From Synergistales bacterium (GTDB lineage: Bacteria; Synergistota; Synergistia; Synergistales; Aminobacteriaceae): a DNA stretch of 64,000 nucleotides. The stretch lies in NCBI GenBank assembly GCA_025997955.1, contig BNVH01000003.1:27407-91406 (forward strand), given 5' to 3'. Shown here one piece after another: positions 16,060-24,120 of the stretch. The notes beneath the pieces were generated by a model. It saw only the letters and a program-made list of their open reading frames with translations. It searched no databases and was not told the origin of the DNA. Made by a program: the position numbers and the translations under genes. Within the stretch, counting starts at the first letter, position 1. Each line of letters begins with the position of its first letter.

Positions 16060-16651
16060 ACTGCGCTGACGTAACAAGAGTTCTGAGAGATTGAATATGA
16101 GTTGCAAACTGAACCACGTATGGCAGGAGCGACTCGCGAATACATTGCGACATATCTATATAGAGCTTCTCGTTGTGGAGTTGACCCAACCTGTCTATAC
16201 CGCCGGCCAAAGACTCTCTGAGCTTGGTTATGCCGTTTGCGTTGTCGTCCATCCCCATTTCGAGTATGGCGGAACAGTCCTCGAAGACGTGCAAAAGCCA
16301 ATCCAACCCTTCCGCCGCCTGAGCGAGTTTATTCTCCGCTATGGCCAGTTCGTTTTTTTCGAAATGTGTGGCTATTTCGTCAAAGCCGTTTATGAGACGC
16401 GGCGAGTAGTCGATAGCGTCATCCAAGGAGGCGCGTATGAGATCACGTACCGGCGTGGACTTGAAATGCGCCGCCATTCCTCCTGTGATATTTGCGAACG
16501 CCTCCTCATCCATCTCCACAAAATCGACGCGAATCTCTGATATAACGCGTCCCTGTTTCGCTACTTCTCCCCGAATCGTGCTCAAAATATTGCTCGCGTC
16601 TATGTCTTTTGGCAATCCGGCGACTTTCTGTCCGTCCAGATATACATTCAT
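16058..16651 (-). CDS. Uncharacterised, mainly helical cytoplasmic protein
   Basis: I do not recognise this 197-residue protein. It opens with a short beta-rich section (MNVYLDGQKVAGLPKDIDAS, ISEIRVDFVEMDEEAFANI), then becomes predominantly helical and acidic (LDWLLHVFEDCSAILEMGMD, ESLAGGIDRLGQLHNEKLYI). No signal peptide, membrane helix or known catalytic motif is visible. Start: ATG at 16651 with GGAGG nine bases upstream; the open frame begins five codons earlier without a site. It has a strong own promoter (16708-16735). The next gene, 49 bases on, encodes a flippase-like membrane protein; the AT palindrome between them suggests partial separation of expression. Confidence 0.78.
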   Translation of the reverse strand: MNVYLDGQKVAGLPKDIDASNILSTIRGEVAKQGRVISEIRVDFVEMDEEAFANITGGMAAHFKSTPVRDLIRASLDDAIDYSPRLINGFDEIATHFEKNELAIAENKLAQAAEGLDWLLHVFEDCSAILEMGMDDNANGITKLRESLAGGIDRLGQLHNEKLYIDMSQCIRESLLPYVVQFATHIQSLRTLVTSAQ

Positions 16652-16707
16652 AAGGCCGACCTCCACTAATTAAAAAAATAAATTTTTAAGTCTGCAACAG
16701 CTAAAAT

Positions 16708-16735
16708 ATTGTAACACAGTCGAGTCTTTCGTCAA
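16708..16735 (-). promoter_or_regulatory. Promoter of the unknown gene at 16058-16651
   Basis: Minus strand TTGACG (16730-16735), 16-base spacer, TACAAT (16708-16713), 57 bases before the start codon. It may drive the downstream envelope operon as well. Confidence 0.75.
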
Positions 16736-16798
16736 ATGTCTATTGAGATGTATTATGCGGTAATATAGAAGAACTGGCGAAAGGAAAAGAGATGAAAT

Positions 16799-16828
16799 GA
16801 GCGGCATCGGCTTTTGGCCGCGCCGCTC
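16799..16828 (-). terminator. Intrinsic terminator of the Fe3+-type binding protein gene
   Basis: Minus strand stem GAGCGGC / GCCGCTC with inner CGGC / GCCG around a CAAAA loop, followed by a T-rich tail (ATTTCATCTCTTTTCCTTT). It lies 24 bases after the stop at 16853. Confidence 0.75.
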
Positions 16829-16852
16829 TCTTTAGATTTGAGGGTCACTCTT

Positions 16853-17875
16853 TTATTCCTTATACTCGCTACCTATCTCCTTGTTCCATTTCTCAATGAG
16901 GCGGGACTTGTTGGCGGCGTCCCACTGGTCGTCCTGGTTGACGAGGTTCATCTGAGAGAGCGAAAAGCCGGTGTCGGTGGCCGTGGCTTGGTTTGATAGA
17001 GGGATGACGTACCACTTTGCGATTATGTTCATGGCGTTTTTGCCCAGGACCCAGTCGTAAAGTTTTTTGGCGTTGAGGGAGTCGGGGCCCTTCAGGATGG
17101 ACATGGACGCCGTCTCGAAGCCCGTGCCGTCGGTTGGGATGTTTATCTCAAGCGGCGCGCCCTCGACTTTCAGCTTCACCTGGTCGTGAAGGTAGCCGAT
17201 GGCCACCGGGATCTCGCCGATTGCAGCGCTCTTACCGGGGGCGGAACCGGAGCGAGTGTACTGCTCTATGGCGCCGTCGAGCTTTTTGAGGTACGCGAAA
17301 GCCTTGTCCTCGTCGCCGCCGTTTATGCGGATGAGCGTCGTCACCATGTTGTATGCCGTGCCTGACGTGCTGGGGTGCGCGACGCGGACTCGCTTGGCGT
17401 ACTCGGGCTTCAGCAGGTCAGCCCAAGATTTGGGCGCGTCTATCTTTAGCTCCGCGGCGCGCTTCGTGTTCACGCAAAAAGCTATAGGCGCTACGTATAG
17501 GCCAATCCAGTAATTTTCGGGATCGCGGTTCTTCTCGGGGACGCTAGTTCTAACCCTCGAAGCGTAGGGAGACGTCAGCCCTTTCAACTTGGCCTCGATA
17601 TGCTGAGTTCCGACGCCGCCCACCCATATTGAAGCCTGGGGGTTCGATTTCTCGGCCTCAAGACGCGCTACGGCTTCGCCTCCCGAGAGGCGCACCCACT
17701 CGACCTTGATGTTAGTCTCTTTCGTGAATTCGTCAAACAGGGCTTTGGCGAGCGGCTCTTCCAAAGTGGTATAAGCCTTGACCGTCTCCGTCGCCGCTAC
17801 AGCCTGAGTTGTGAGCAATACCGCAAGACACAACCCAAAAACACCCGAAAAGAAAACTCGAAAAGAATTTCGCAT
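16853..17875 (-). CDS. Extracellular Fe3+-type ABC transporter substrate-binding protein (orphan)
   Basis: 340-residue periplasmic binding protein of the FbpA/AfuA/PotD-like class. Signal peptide at residues 1-27 (VFFSGVFGLCLAVLLTTQAV, cleavage near VAA-TETV). The mature start VKAYTTLEEPLAKALFDEFT and the stretches WVRLSGGEAVARLEAEKSNP, ASIWVGGVGTQHIEAKLKG, NYWIGLYVAPIAFCVN, and HPSTSGTAYNMVTTLIRING are family typical. It has GGAGG ten bases before the ATG and its own terminator, and no permease or ATPase gene is nearby. The ligand could be ferric iron or an organic anion (related proteins bind phosphonates or sugar phosphates); not decidable from sequence alone. Confidence 0.88.
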   Translation of the reverse strand: MRNSFRVFFSGVFGLCLAVLLTTQAVAATETVKAYTTLEEPLAKALFDEFTKETNIKVEWVRLSGGEAVARLEAEKSNPQASIWVGGVGTQHIEAKLKGLTSPYASRVRTSVPEKNRDPENYWIGLYVAPIAFCVNTKRAAELKIDAPKSWADLLKPEYAKRVRVAHPSTSGTAYNMVTTLIRINGGDEDKAFAYLKKLDGAIEQYTRSGSAPGKSAAIGEIPVAIGYLHDQVKLKVEGAPLEINIPTDGTGFETASMSILKGPDSLNAKKLYDWVLGKNAMNIIAKWYVIPLSNQATATDTGFSLSQMNLVNQDDQWDAANKSRLIEKWNKEIGSEYKE

Positions 17876-18008
17876 GACAGAACAACCTCCCTATAAAATA
17901 AATTTTAGTAACGCTTTAGTTCATTTATAATAACATTAAAGTGGATTATAATAATGGATAAGTGCAAAAATTACAAAAAATTTAGGAACATTTGGGGGAT
18001 AACTGCCC

Positions 18009-18650
18009 ATGCAAGACATCATAATTTATGGCGCGGGAGGACTTGGGCGGGAGATTCTTTTTTTAATTGAGAATATAAATACCCAAAAGCCCGAATGGAA
18101 CTTTCTGGGGTTTGTCGACGACGGAAAACCGGTAGGCGCTCCAATTGGGATGAAAAAGATAATAGGCGGCGGTTCGTGGCTTGCGTCGATAGATAAACCG
18201 GTTGCCGTTGTCATGGGCTTCGCTGATAGTGGCGCAAAGGCGTCGCTTTATGATAAGCTCTCCTTGAATAAAAATATATTTTTCCCGGTAATAAAACACC
18301 CGACCGCTTTAATAGCGTCGAGTTCTGTTTTGAGCGAGGGGGTTGTCGTTTCGGCTTTTTGTATTGTGGCTCCAGACGCAAAAATAAAACAGGGAGTTTT
18401 TTTGAATTGGTATTCAAGCGTAGGACATGATTCCGTTTTGGGAGATTTTTGTTCCGTAATGCCAAGTGTCAATCTGTCGGGCGGCGTCACCGTCGGGGAC
18501 AGGACGCTGATCGGCGTCGGCGCTAAAATACATCAAAATCTTAAAATCGGATCTGACGCTGTGGTGGGCATGGGCAGCATCGTCTTGTCAAACGTCCCCG
18601 ACCGTTGCACAGTGCTCGGCAACCCGGCAATAATTATTAAGAAGGGGTAA
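18009..18650 (+). CDS. NeuD/PglD-type sugar O- or N-acetyltransferase
   Basis: 213-residue acetyltransferase for a nucleotide-linked or polymeric sugar. The N-terminal Rossmann-like domain starts IIIYGAGGLGREILFLIE, binding the sugar substrate; the C-terminal left-handed beta-helix includes ASSSVLSEGVVVSAFCIVAP and FLNWYSSVGHDSVLGDFCSV with the catalytic His in SVGHDS, then VGVGA-like turns ending GNPAIIIKKG. GGGGGA lies nine bases before the ATG. It stands upstream of a GT4 glycosyltransferase, separated by a small DUF4160/DUF2442 pair. A role in decorating surface glycans is inferred from family and context. Confidence 0.87.
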   Translation: MQDIIIYGAGGLGREILFLIENINTQKPEWNFLGFVDDGKPVGAPIGMKKIIGGGSWLASIDKPVAVVMGFADSGAKASLYDKLSLNKNIFFPVIKHPTALIASSSVLSEGVVVSAFCIVAPDAKIKQGVFLNWYSSVGHDSVLGDFCSVMPSVNLSGGVTVGDRTLIGVGAKIHQNLKIGSDAVVGMGSIVLSNVPDRCTVLGNPAIIIKKG

Positions 18651-18675
18651 TAAATATAGAGAGGAGAAATGCGAT

Positions 18676-18822
18676 ATGCCGCTGATTTCGGCTTTTTTTG
18701 GGATTTTGATCTATATGTTCGTGGAGGCGTGGGCCGCTCTTCGCGAGGACGAGATAAACGCGTCTTGGATCGCTTTGAATGAAAGCAGCGAAGTGATAAA
18801 AATAAAAGGGCTGGAGGGGTAA
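18676..18822 (+). pseudogene. DUF4160 protein with an in-frame internal deletion (48 residues)
   Basis: The frame begins MPLISAFFGILIYM, the standard DUF4160 start, and then jumps directly to FVEAWAALREDEINASWIAL, which corresponds to the C-terminal helix of the same family. The middle 40 or so residues, which normally carry the histidine-rich HFHA-type segment, are missing with no frameshift. A Shine-Dalgarno (GAGGAG) lies nine bases before the ATG, so a short protein may still be made, but without the conserved core it is probably inactive. The next gene, 3 bases on, is DUF2442, the usual partner of DUF4160 in toxin-antitoxin-like pairs. Confidence 0.75.
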
Positions 18823-18825
18823 ATC

Positions 18826-19107
18826 ATGAATAGCTTTTATCCTGTCGAGGTTCAGCCTCTCGAATGTTATAAGCTGCTGGTGACGTTTGACAACAGTGAG
18901 AGAAGGATGTTTGATGTCAATCCTTATCTGGACGATGACTTTTTCAAGCCTCTCAAAGATGTCAACGTTTTTAACTCTGTGAAGGTGAATTCCATATCGA
19001 TTGATTGGGGCGGCAATATCGATATTTGCCCTGACGAGCTTTACTATAACAGTGCGCCTTATAGTGCGAACGAATCGCTTGAGATAGGCCAAAAAAGGAG
19101 CTCATAA
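18826..19107 (+). CDS. DUF2442 family protein, partner of DUF4160
   Basis: 93-residue protein of the DUF2442 family, recognised from VEVQPLECYKLLVTFDNSER, MFDVNPYLDDDFFKPLKDV and VNSISIDWGGNIDICPDELY. Members are usually encoded next to DUF4160, and the two are regarded as a putative type II toxin-antitoxin-like module; which one acts as antitoxin is not firmly established. Here the DUF4160 copy has lost its middle, so this gene may be a relic left without its partner. The gene itself looks intact, in length and in conserved residues. GT4 starts one base after its stop, and the GGAG serving that start lies in its final codons. Confidence 0.85.
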   Translation: MNSFYPVEVQPLECYKLLVTFDNSERRMFDVNPYLDDDFFKPLKDVNVFNSVKVNSISIDWGGNIDICPDELYYNSAPYSANESLEIGQKRSS

Positions 19108-19108
19108 T

Positions 19109-20254
19109 ATGCCAAAATTGCTAATTGTAACTACGGTTGCCGCCACGCTTCGCGCGTTTTTGCTGCCTTATGCCCGGCATTTCAGGCAACAGGGATGGAC
19201 GGTAGACGCTATGTCAAATGGAGCGTCTGGCTGCCCGGAGTGCGTGAAGAGCTTCGACGAGTGCTACGATATACCGTTTAGCCGAAATCCGCTCAATATA
19301 CAAAACTACAAGATACCGGGGACAGGGGAAAGGGTCGGCGCAAAAATCAGGGAGGTCGTTCAGGCGGGCGGGTATGATATAGTCCACGTACACACGCCCG
19401 TGGCGGCGTTTTTGACTCGCTTCGCCTTGCGCAAAGAGGAAAAGAGGCCAAAAATAGTCTACACCGCCCACGGATTTCATTTTCATAAGGCCAAGGGAGT
19501 CAGCGTCTATAAAAACGTATTGTACGCGGGTTTAGAGCGCATAGCGCGTGACTGGACGGACCATACAATCGTCATAAATCAAGAGGACTACGATATGGGG
19601 ATAGCCTGCAAGGTGGCCTATAGAGAAAACATATCGCTTTTCCCTGGCATAGGCTTGGATTTTTCGCGCTACTCACGGGAGAACGTCGATGTATCGAAAG
19701 TCAGAGAACTGCACGAGGAGCTTGGGTTGGGCAAGGGTGACGAGTTGTTCTTGATGGTGGGGGAGTTCAACCTGGGCAAGCGGCACAAGGACGCTATACA
19801 GGCCTTGGCTGGGACGGGCAGAGCGAACTTTCACCTCGCTCTCGCCGGAACCGGGCCCCTTGAATTGCGGATGAAACAGCTCGCTATCGAGCTCGGCGTC
19901 GGGAGCAGAACGCATTTTCTCGGGGTTAGGGATGACGTATCGCTTCTAATGTTGTCATCTCGGGCCACTGTTTTGCCGTCCGAGCGCGAGGGTTTGAGCC
20001 GCAGCGTCATGGAATCGATTTGTCTTGGCATCCCGGTCTTAGGGAGCGATACGCGCGGGATAAGGGACATTATCACAAGCCCTATACGCGGCGCTCTCTT
20101 CCCTGTCGGCAACTCGGCGGCTCTCGCCGCCGCCATGATCTTGGCCGTAGATGATGCGAGACAGGAAAGGCCCGAGCCTGACGAGGCGTGGAGAATCGAG
20201 AATCTTATAGACCTTCACGAGAAACTATATAAAAAACTGCTTATTGGCTTATAA
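19109..20254 (+). CDS. GT4 family glycosyltransferase
   Basis: 381-residue cytoplasmic or membrane-associated glycosyltransferase of the GT-B fold, probably adding a sugar to a lipid-linked glycan. N-terminal domain: LLIVTTVAATLRAFLLPYAR and YDIVHVHTPVAAFLTRFALR. C-terminal nucleotide-sugar domain: FLMVGEFNLGKRHKDAIQAL, HLALAGTGPLELRMKQLAIE, and the EX7E region VLPSEREGLSRSVMESICLG. The family is the one found in polysaccharide and protein-glycosylation clusters (CapM/PglA-like). AAGGAG is eight bases before the ATG. Together with the NeuD-type gene upstream it suggests a fragment of a surface-glycan locus. Confidence 0.9.
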   Translation: MPKLLIVTTVAATLRAFLLPYARHFRQQGWTVDAMSNGASGCPECVKSFDECYDIPFSRNPLNIQNYKIPGTGERVGAKIREVVQAGGYDIVHVHTPVAAFLTRFALRKEEKRPKIVYTAHGFHFHKAKGVSVYKNVLYAGLERIARDWTDHTIVINQEDYDMGIACKVAYRENISLFPGIGLDFSRYSRENVDVSKVRELHEELGLGKGDELFLMVGEFNLGKRHKDAIQALAGTGRANFHLALAGTGPLELRMKQLAIELGVGSRTHFLGVRDDVSLLMLSSRATVLPSEREGLSRSVMESICLGIPVLGSDTRGIRDIITSPIRGALFPVGNSAALAAAMILAVDDARQERPEPDEAWRIENLIDLHEKLYKKLLIGL

Positions 20255-20293
20255 TATTTGACCATACAAGCAATACTAAGAGGAGAGGTTTGC

Positions 20294-23140
20294 GTGACAG
20301 AGAATAAAGAGAAAGACTGTAAGGAGAAGGATTATAAAGATACACTGAATCTTCCGGTGACGGATTTTCCGATGAGGGCCAACTTGGCCAAGCGCGAGCC
20401 GGATTTTCTGAAATTTTGGGACGACTTTGACATTTATCATAAGATGGTAGCGCGGCGCGAAGGAGAACAGAAATTCATCCTTCACGACGGTCCCCCTTAC
20501 GCCAACGCCAATATCCATATCGGCACGGCGTTCAACAAAGTTTTGAAGGATTTCATACCCAAGTATCGCTCTATGAGCGGCAAATACGCTCCGTTCATAC
20601 CAGGCTACGACACCCACGGGCTTCCTATCGAGCTTCGCGTCCTAAAAGACGAGAAAATGGCTTGGGGCGGCATGGAAAACGAAGGAGTTAAGCCCGTCGA
20701 CCCGGTTGTGCTTCGACAAAAATGCGCAGAGTTCGCCCGCAAGTTTATCGGCGTACAGACAGAGGAGTTCAAGAGGCTCGGTGTCTTTGGCGAGTGGGAC
20801 AAGCCCTATGTGACTTTGGAGCCGGAGTATGAGGCGGCGGAGCTTGACGCCTTTGCTTCTATGGTGGAAAAGGGCTTGGTCTACCGCGGGCGTAAGCCTG
20901 TTTACTGGTGCATAGACTGTCAGACCGCCTTGGCTACCGGGGAGATAGAGTATTGGGACGAGTCCTCCCCGTCCGTCTACGTCGCCTACCCGATGCCGAA
21001 AATAGCTGAAAAATATAGCGTATTGGCCGGGAAAGACGTCTACGCCGTTATATGGACGACGACGCCCTGGACTTTGCCGGCGAGTATGGCCATAGCGTTG
21101 CATCCGCAGTACGATTACGCGTTTTACGATGTAAACGGCTCTGTTTATCTCATAGCCGCGGCTCTCAGGGGCGCGGTGGAGAAGGCCACGGGACTTACAT
21201 TCGGCGAGCTCTTGCTGTCCGTAAAGGGCGCGGAGCTTGAAAAGTTATCGGCCGTCCACCCGTTTTACGATGATAGGGATGTCAAGCTTATTTTGGCCGA
21301 CTATATCGTGCTCGACTCTGGCACTGGTTGTGTCCACACGGCGCCGGGGCACGGCGTAGAGGACTTCGAGAGCGGTATAAAGTATGGCATAGATATATAC
21401 AACCCCGTGGACGACGCTGGGCGCTACACAAAAGACACGCCGCTTGTCGGCGGCATGGACATCCAAGAGGGCGGCAAAAAGGCGCTCGAAATTATAGCCG
21501 CGCGTGGCAGATTGCTCGGGAGCGGCACTATAATGCACAGCTACCCGCACTGCTGGCGCTGTAAAAAGCCCGTTATCTTCCGCGCCACGGCTCAGTGGTT
21601 CATCTCGCTGTCGAGCGTCCGCGACCGCGCTCTCGAAGTCATTGACAACGAGGTACGTTGGATCCCGGACTGGGGTCACGACCGCATATACAACATGGTG
21701 CGCGACCGCTCCGACTGGTGCATAAGCCGGCAGCGTATATGGGGTGTGCCTATACCGGCCCTAAAATGCCCAGACTGCGGCGAGTACACGCTTACGCCCG
21801 ACCGCATTAGGCGCTTCGCCGCAAAAGTCAAAGCGTCGCCTGAGGGTTGCTCTATATGGTGGAGGCCGGATATGACGCCCGAGGCGCTCTTTGGGGAGAC
21901 GGCCGTCTGCGGCTCCTGCGGCTCCAAAAACGTAGTCAAGGACAATAATATATTGGACGTCTGGTTCGACTCAGGCGTTTCGAGCTACGCTGTTTTGCAG
22001 CAAAGAGAAGGGCACGAGTGGCCGACGGAGATGTACTTGGAAGGAAGCGACCAGCATCGCGGGTGGTTCCAATCCTCGCTCTTGGCCGGCGTGGCGGTGA
22101 GCGACCGCGCGCCATATCGGCAGGTGCTGACCCACGGCTTTATCTTGGACGGGGAGGGGCGCAAGATGTCGAAGTCGCTTGGCAACTCGGTCTTCCCTCA
22201 AGAGGTTGTGGACGAGTACGGCGCGGATATTTTGAGGCTCTGGGTGGCGTCCACAGACTATCGAAATGACGTGCGCATATCGAAGACCATAATGCGGTCT
22301 TTGTCCGAGATGTACCGCAGGGTGCGCAACACGGCGCGTTTCCTACTGGGTAACCTCAGTGACTTCGACCCAAAGCGCCACGCCGTGGCGCGTGAGAATC
22401 TGCTCCCTATGGACAAATGGGTGCTGAGCCGCTTGCAAAGCGTTATAGACAGGTCTTTCAACGGCTTTGAAGAATATGAATATCACTTGCCCACATCCGT
22501 CATCCACTCGTTTTGCGTAAACGAGCTAAGCGCGTTTTATCTCGATGTCAGCAAGGACAGGCTATACGTCGAGGCCGCGAGTTCGCTCACTCGGCGCAGC
22601 GCTCAGACGGCTATGTGGGAGATTTTATCCGCCGTCACGCGGATGCTGGCCACCATCCTGAGCTTTACGGCCGAGGAAATCTGGCAGGAGATGCGCAAGA
22701 TAGACAAAACATTGCCGGAAAGCGTGTTTTTGAGCGACTTCCCGAGACCAGATAAGGGATTGATAGACGAATCTCTCGACGCTCGTTGGGAGAAAGTCCT
22801 GACGTTGCGCGGCGCGGCGTCGCGTTTGCTTGAGGGTATGAGGGCCGCTAAGGAGATAGGTACGTCGCTTGAGGCCCGTGTGCAGGTCAAAAAGACGGAC
22901 GATTTCGACGATCTTATCAGGTCTTTTACGCTTGACGAAATGGCCGATATAGTCATAGTCTCGAAGTTCGAGTGGGTGGACGAGCTTACCCTCGCCAAAA
23001 CCATAAAAGACGAAGAGACCGGCTACGAGATAGCCGTAGGTGTCGCAAGCGGCACAAAATGCCCGCGCTGCTGGAAGTATTCGAATACGCTTAGAGAGGA
23101 CAACCTTTGCCCGAGATGCGCGTCGGTACTGAAGGGGTAG
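20294..23140 (+). CDS. ileS: Isoleucyl-tRNA synthetase
   Basis: Charges tRNA-Ile. About 948 residues. Class I signatures: HIGH-like ANIHIGTAFNKVLKDF and KMSKS in GRKMSKSLGNSVFPQEVVDE. The editing domain contains TTPWTLPASMAIALHPQYDY and GTGCVHTAPGHGVEDFESG. A C-terminal zinc finger CPRCWKYSN...CPRC completes the bacterial type. I place the start at the GTG at 20294 (GAGGAGAGG just upstream); an open frame 12 codons longer has no binding site. The pseudouridine synthase gene overlaps its 3' end. No T-box leader is visible upstream, where the GT4 gene ends 39 bases before. Confidence 0.97.
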   Translation: MTENKEKDCKEKDYKDTLNLPVTDFPMRANLAKREPDFLKFWDDFDIYHKMVARREGEQKFILHDGPPYANANIHIGTAFNKVLKDFIPKYRSMSGKYAPFIPGYDTHGLPIELRVLKDEKMAWGGMENEGVKPVDPVVLRQKCAEFARKFIGVQTEEFKRLGVFGEWDKPYVTLEPEYEAAELDAFASMVEKGLVYRGRKPVYWCIDCQTALATGEIEYWDESSPSVYVAYPMPKIAEKYSVLAGKDVYAVIWTTTPWTLPASMAIALHPQYDYAFYDVNGSVYLIAAALRGAVEKATGLTFGELLLSVKGAELEKLSAVHPFYDDRDVKLILADYIVLDSGTGCVHTAPGHGVEDFESGIKYGIDIYNPVDDAGRYTKDTPLVGGMDIQEGGKKALEIIAARGRLLGSGTIMHSYPHCWRCKKPVIFRATAQWFISLSSVRDRALEVIDNEVRWIPDWGHDRIYNMVRDRSDWCISRQRIWGVPIPALKCPDCGEYTLTPDRIRRFAAKVKASPEGCSIWWRPDMTPEALFGETAVCGSCGSKNVVKDNNILDVWFDSGVSSYAVLQQREGHEWPTEMYLEGSDQHRGWFQSSLLAGVAVSDRAPYRQVLTHGFILDGEGRKMSKSLGNSVFPQEVVDEYGADILRLWVASTDYRNDVRISKTIMRSLSEMYRRVRNTARFLLGNLSDFDPKRHAVARENLLPMDKWVLSRLQSVIDRSFNGFEEYEYHLPTSVIHSFCVNELSAFYLDVSKDRLYVEAASSLTRRSAQTAMWEILSAVTRMLATILSFTAEEIWQEMRKIDKTLPESVFLSDFPRPDKGLIDESLDARWEKVLTLRGAASRLLEGMRAAKEIGTSLEARVQVKKTDDFDDLIRSFTLDEMADIVIVSKFEWVDELTLAKTIKDEETGYEIAVGVASGTKCPRCWKYSNTLREDNLCPRCASVLKG

Positions 23141-24087
23141 AAGCAACTGAACTTATAACAGCGGGCGATACGGCGAGGCTTGACGTCTTAGTGTCCCACT
23201 CGCTCGGCGTGACTCGCACATTCGCCCGCAGACTCATAGAAGAAGAACGTGTTACGCGGGTAAACGCAAACCCGCGTTCGTCAAAACTAAAGCCCTCGCA
23301 CAAGGTAACGCCCGGCGAGGGCTTTACCGTATACGTTCCGCCCCCCGACACTCTTGATATAGAGCCGGAGGATGTGAGCTTTGACGTGCTCTATGAGGAC
23401 GAGTTTCTTTTGGTTGTAGACAAACCAGCCGGGCTTGTGGTGCACCCCGCAAACGGTCATTGGAGAGGGACGCTCGTCCACGGACTCCTGTTTCGCTATC
23501 CCGACATAGGCCTCATAAACAACGTAAGGCGTCCGGGCATAGTTCACCGCCTTGACGCCACAACTTCGGGCCTAATGCTCGTAGCTCGGACTGAACGCGC
23601 GCTTGTTTCGCTTCAAAAAGATTTTCATGACAGGCGTATCAAAAAAGAATACTTGGCCTTGGCCGAGGCGCGCGAGGGTTTTAAGCAAATGGCCGGTGTT
23701 TTGGAGGGGCCGATTGGACGTCACCCTCAAAACCGCCTGAAAATGGCCGTCGTGGAAGGCGCTCGCCCTTCCGCTACAGAGTACCGCGTGCTGTCTCGGT
23801 ACGGCGGCTACGCGCTCGTTGTCTGCAACCTTCTCACAGGGAGAACTCATCAAATCCGCGTTCATATGTCGGCTTTCGGACATCCACTATTTGGGGACAC
23901 GCTCTACGGAGCAAGGCAACAGGAAAATTTCGACCGTGTGTTTTTACACTCATGGCGCGTCTCGTTCACTCATCCCATAACCGCGCTGCCTATGTGTTTC
24001 AGGCGCTGTCTGCCGGATGATTTGAGAGCGCGGCTTTTGAATTTTAATGTACAGCGAGATAAAAATGCTACAATTATTTTGATATAG
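23107..24087 (+). CDS. RluD/RluC-family pseudouridine synthase
   Basis: Converts uridines in 23S rRNA to pseudouridine. An N-terminal S4 RNA-binding domain (ARLDVLVSHSLGVTRTFARR, VTRVNANPRSSKLKPSHKV) precedes the catalytic domain with DKPAGLVVHPANGHWRGTLV, the active-site Asp in GIVHRLDATTSGLMLVARTE, and LLTGRTHQIRVHMSAFGHPL. Length (326) is normal. The start is unclear: a TTG at 23107 has GAGAGG six bases upstream, while the ATG at 23116 has none; both overlap ileS. In many bacteria lspA lies between ileS and this gene; here it has moved to 31.3 kb. Exact rRNA target positions cannot be assigned. Confidence 0.9.
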   Translation: MPEMRVGTEGVEATELITAGDTARLDVLVSHSLGVTRTFARRLIEEERVTRVNANPRSSKLKPSHKVTPGEGFTVYVPPPDTLDIEPEDVSFDVLYEDEFLLVVDKPAGLVVHPANGHWRGTLVHGLLFRYPDIGLINNVRRPGIVHRLDATTSGLMLVARTERALVSLQKDFHDRRIKKEYLALAEAREGFKQMAGVLEGPIGRHPQNRLKMAVVEGARPSATEYRVLSRYGGYALVVCNLLTGRTHQIRVHMSAFGHPLFGDTLYGARQQENFDRVFLHSWRVSFTHPITALPMCFRRCLPDDLRARLLNFNVQRDKNATIILI

Positions 24088-24120
24088 AATTATATAAATT
24101 CCAAAAGGGTGTGAAGTCCA

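Noticed and set aside
18669..18779. Alternative frame MRYAADFGFFWDFDLYVRGG overlapping the DUF4160 remnant
   Set aside because: Its predicted product resembles nothing, whereas the ATG at 18676 gives an unmistakable DUF4160 start and end.
20255..20293. T-box or other tRNA-sensing leader for ileS, and similarly for trpS and thrC
   Set aside because: The gaps before ileS and trpS are too short (about 16-40 bases), and the region before thrC (50736-50876) shows no T-box sequence or terminator/antiterminator pair.
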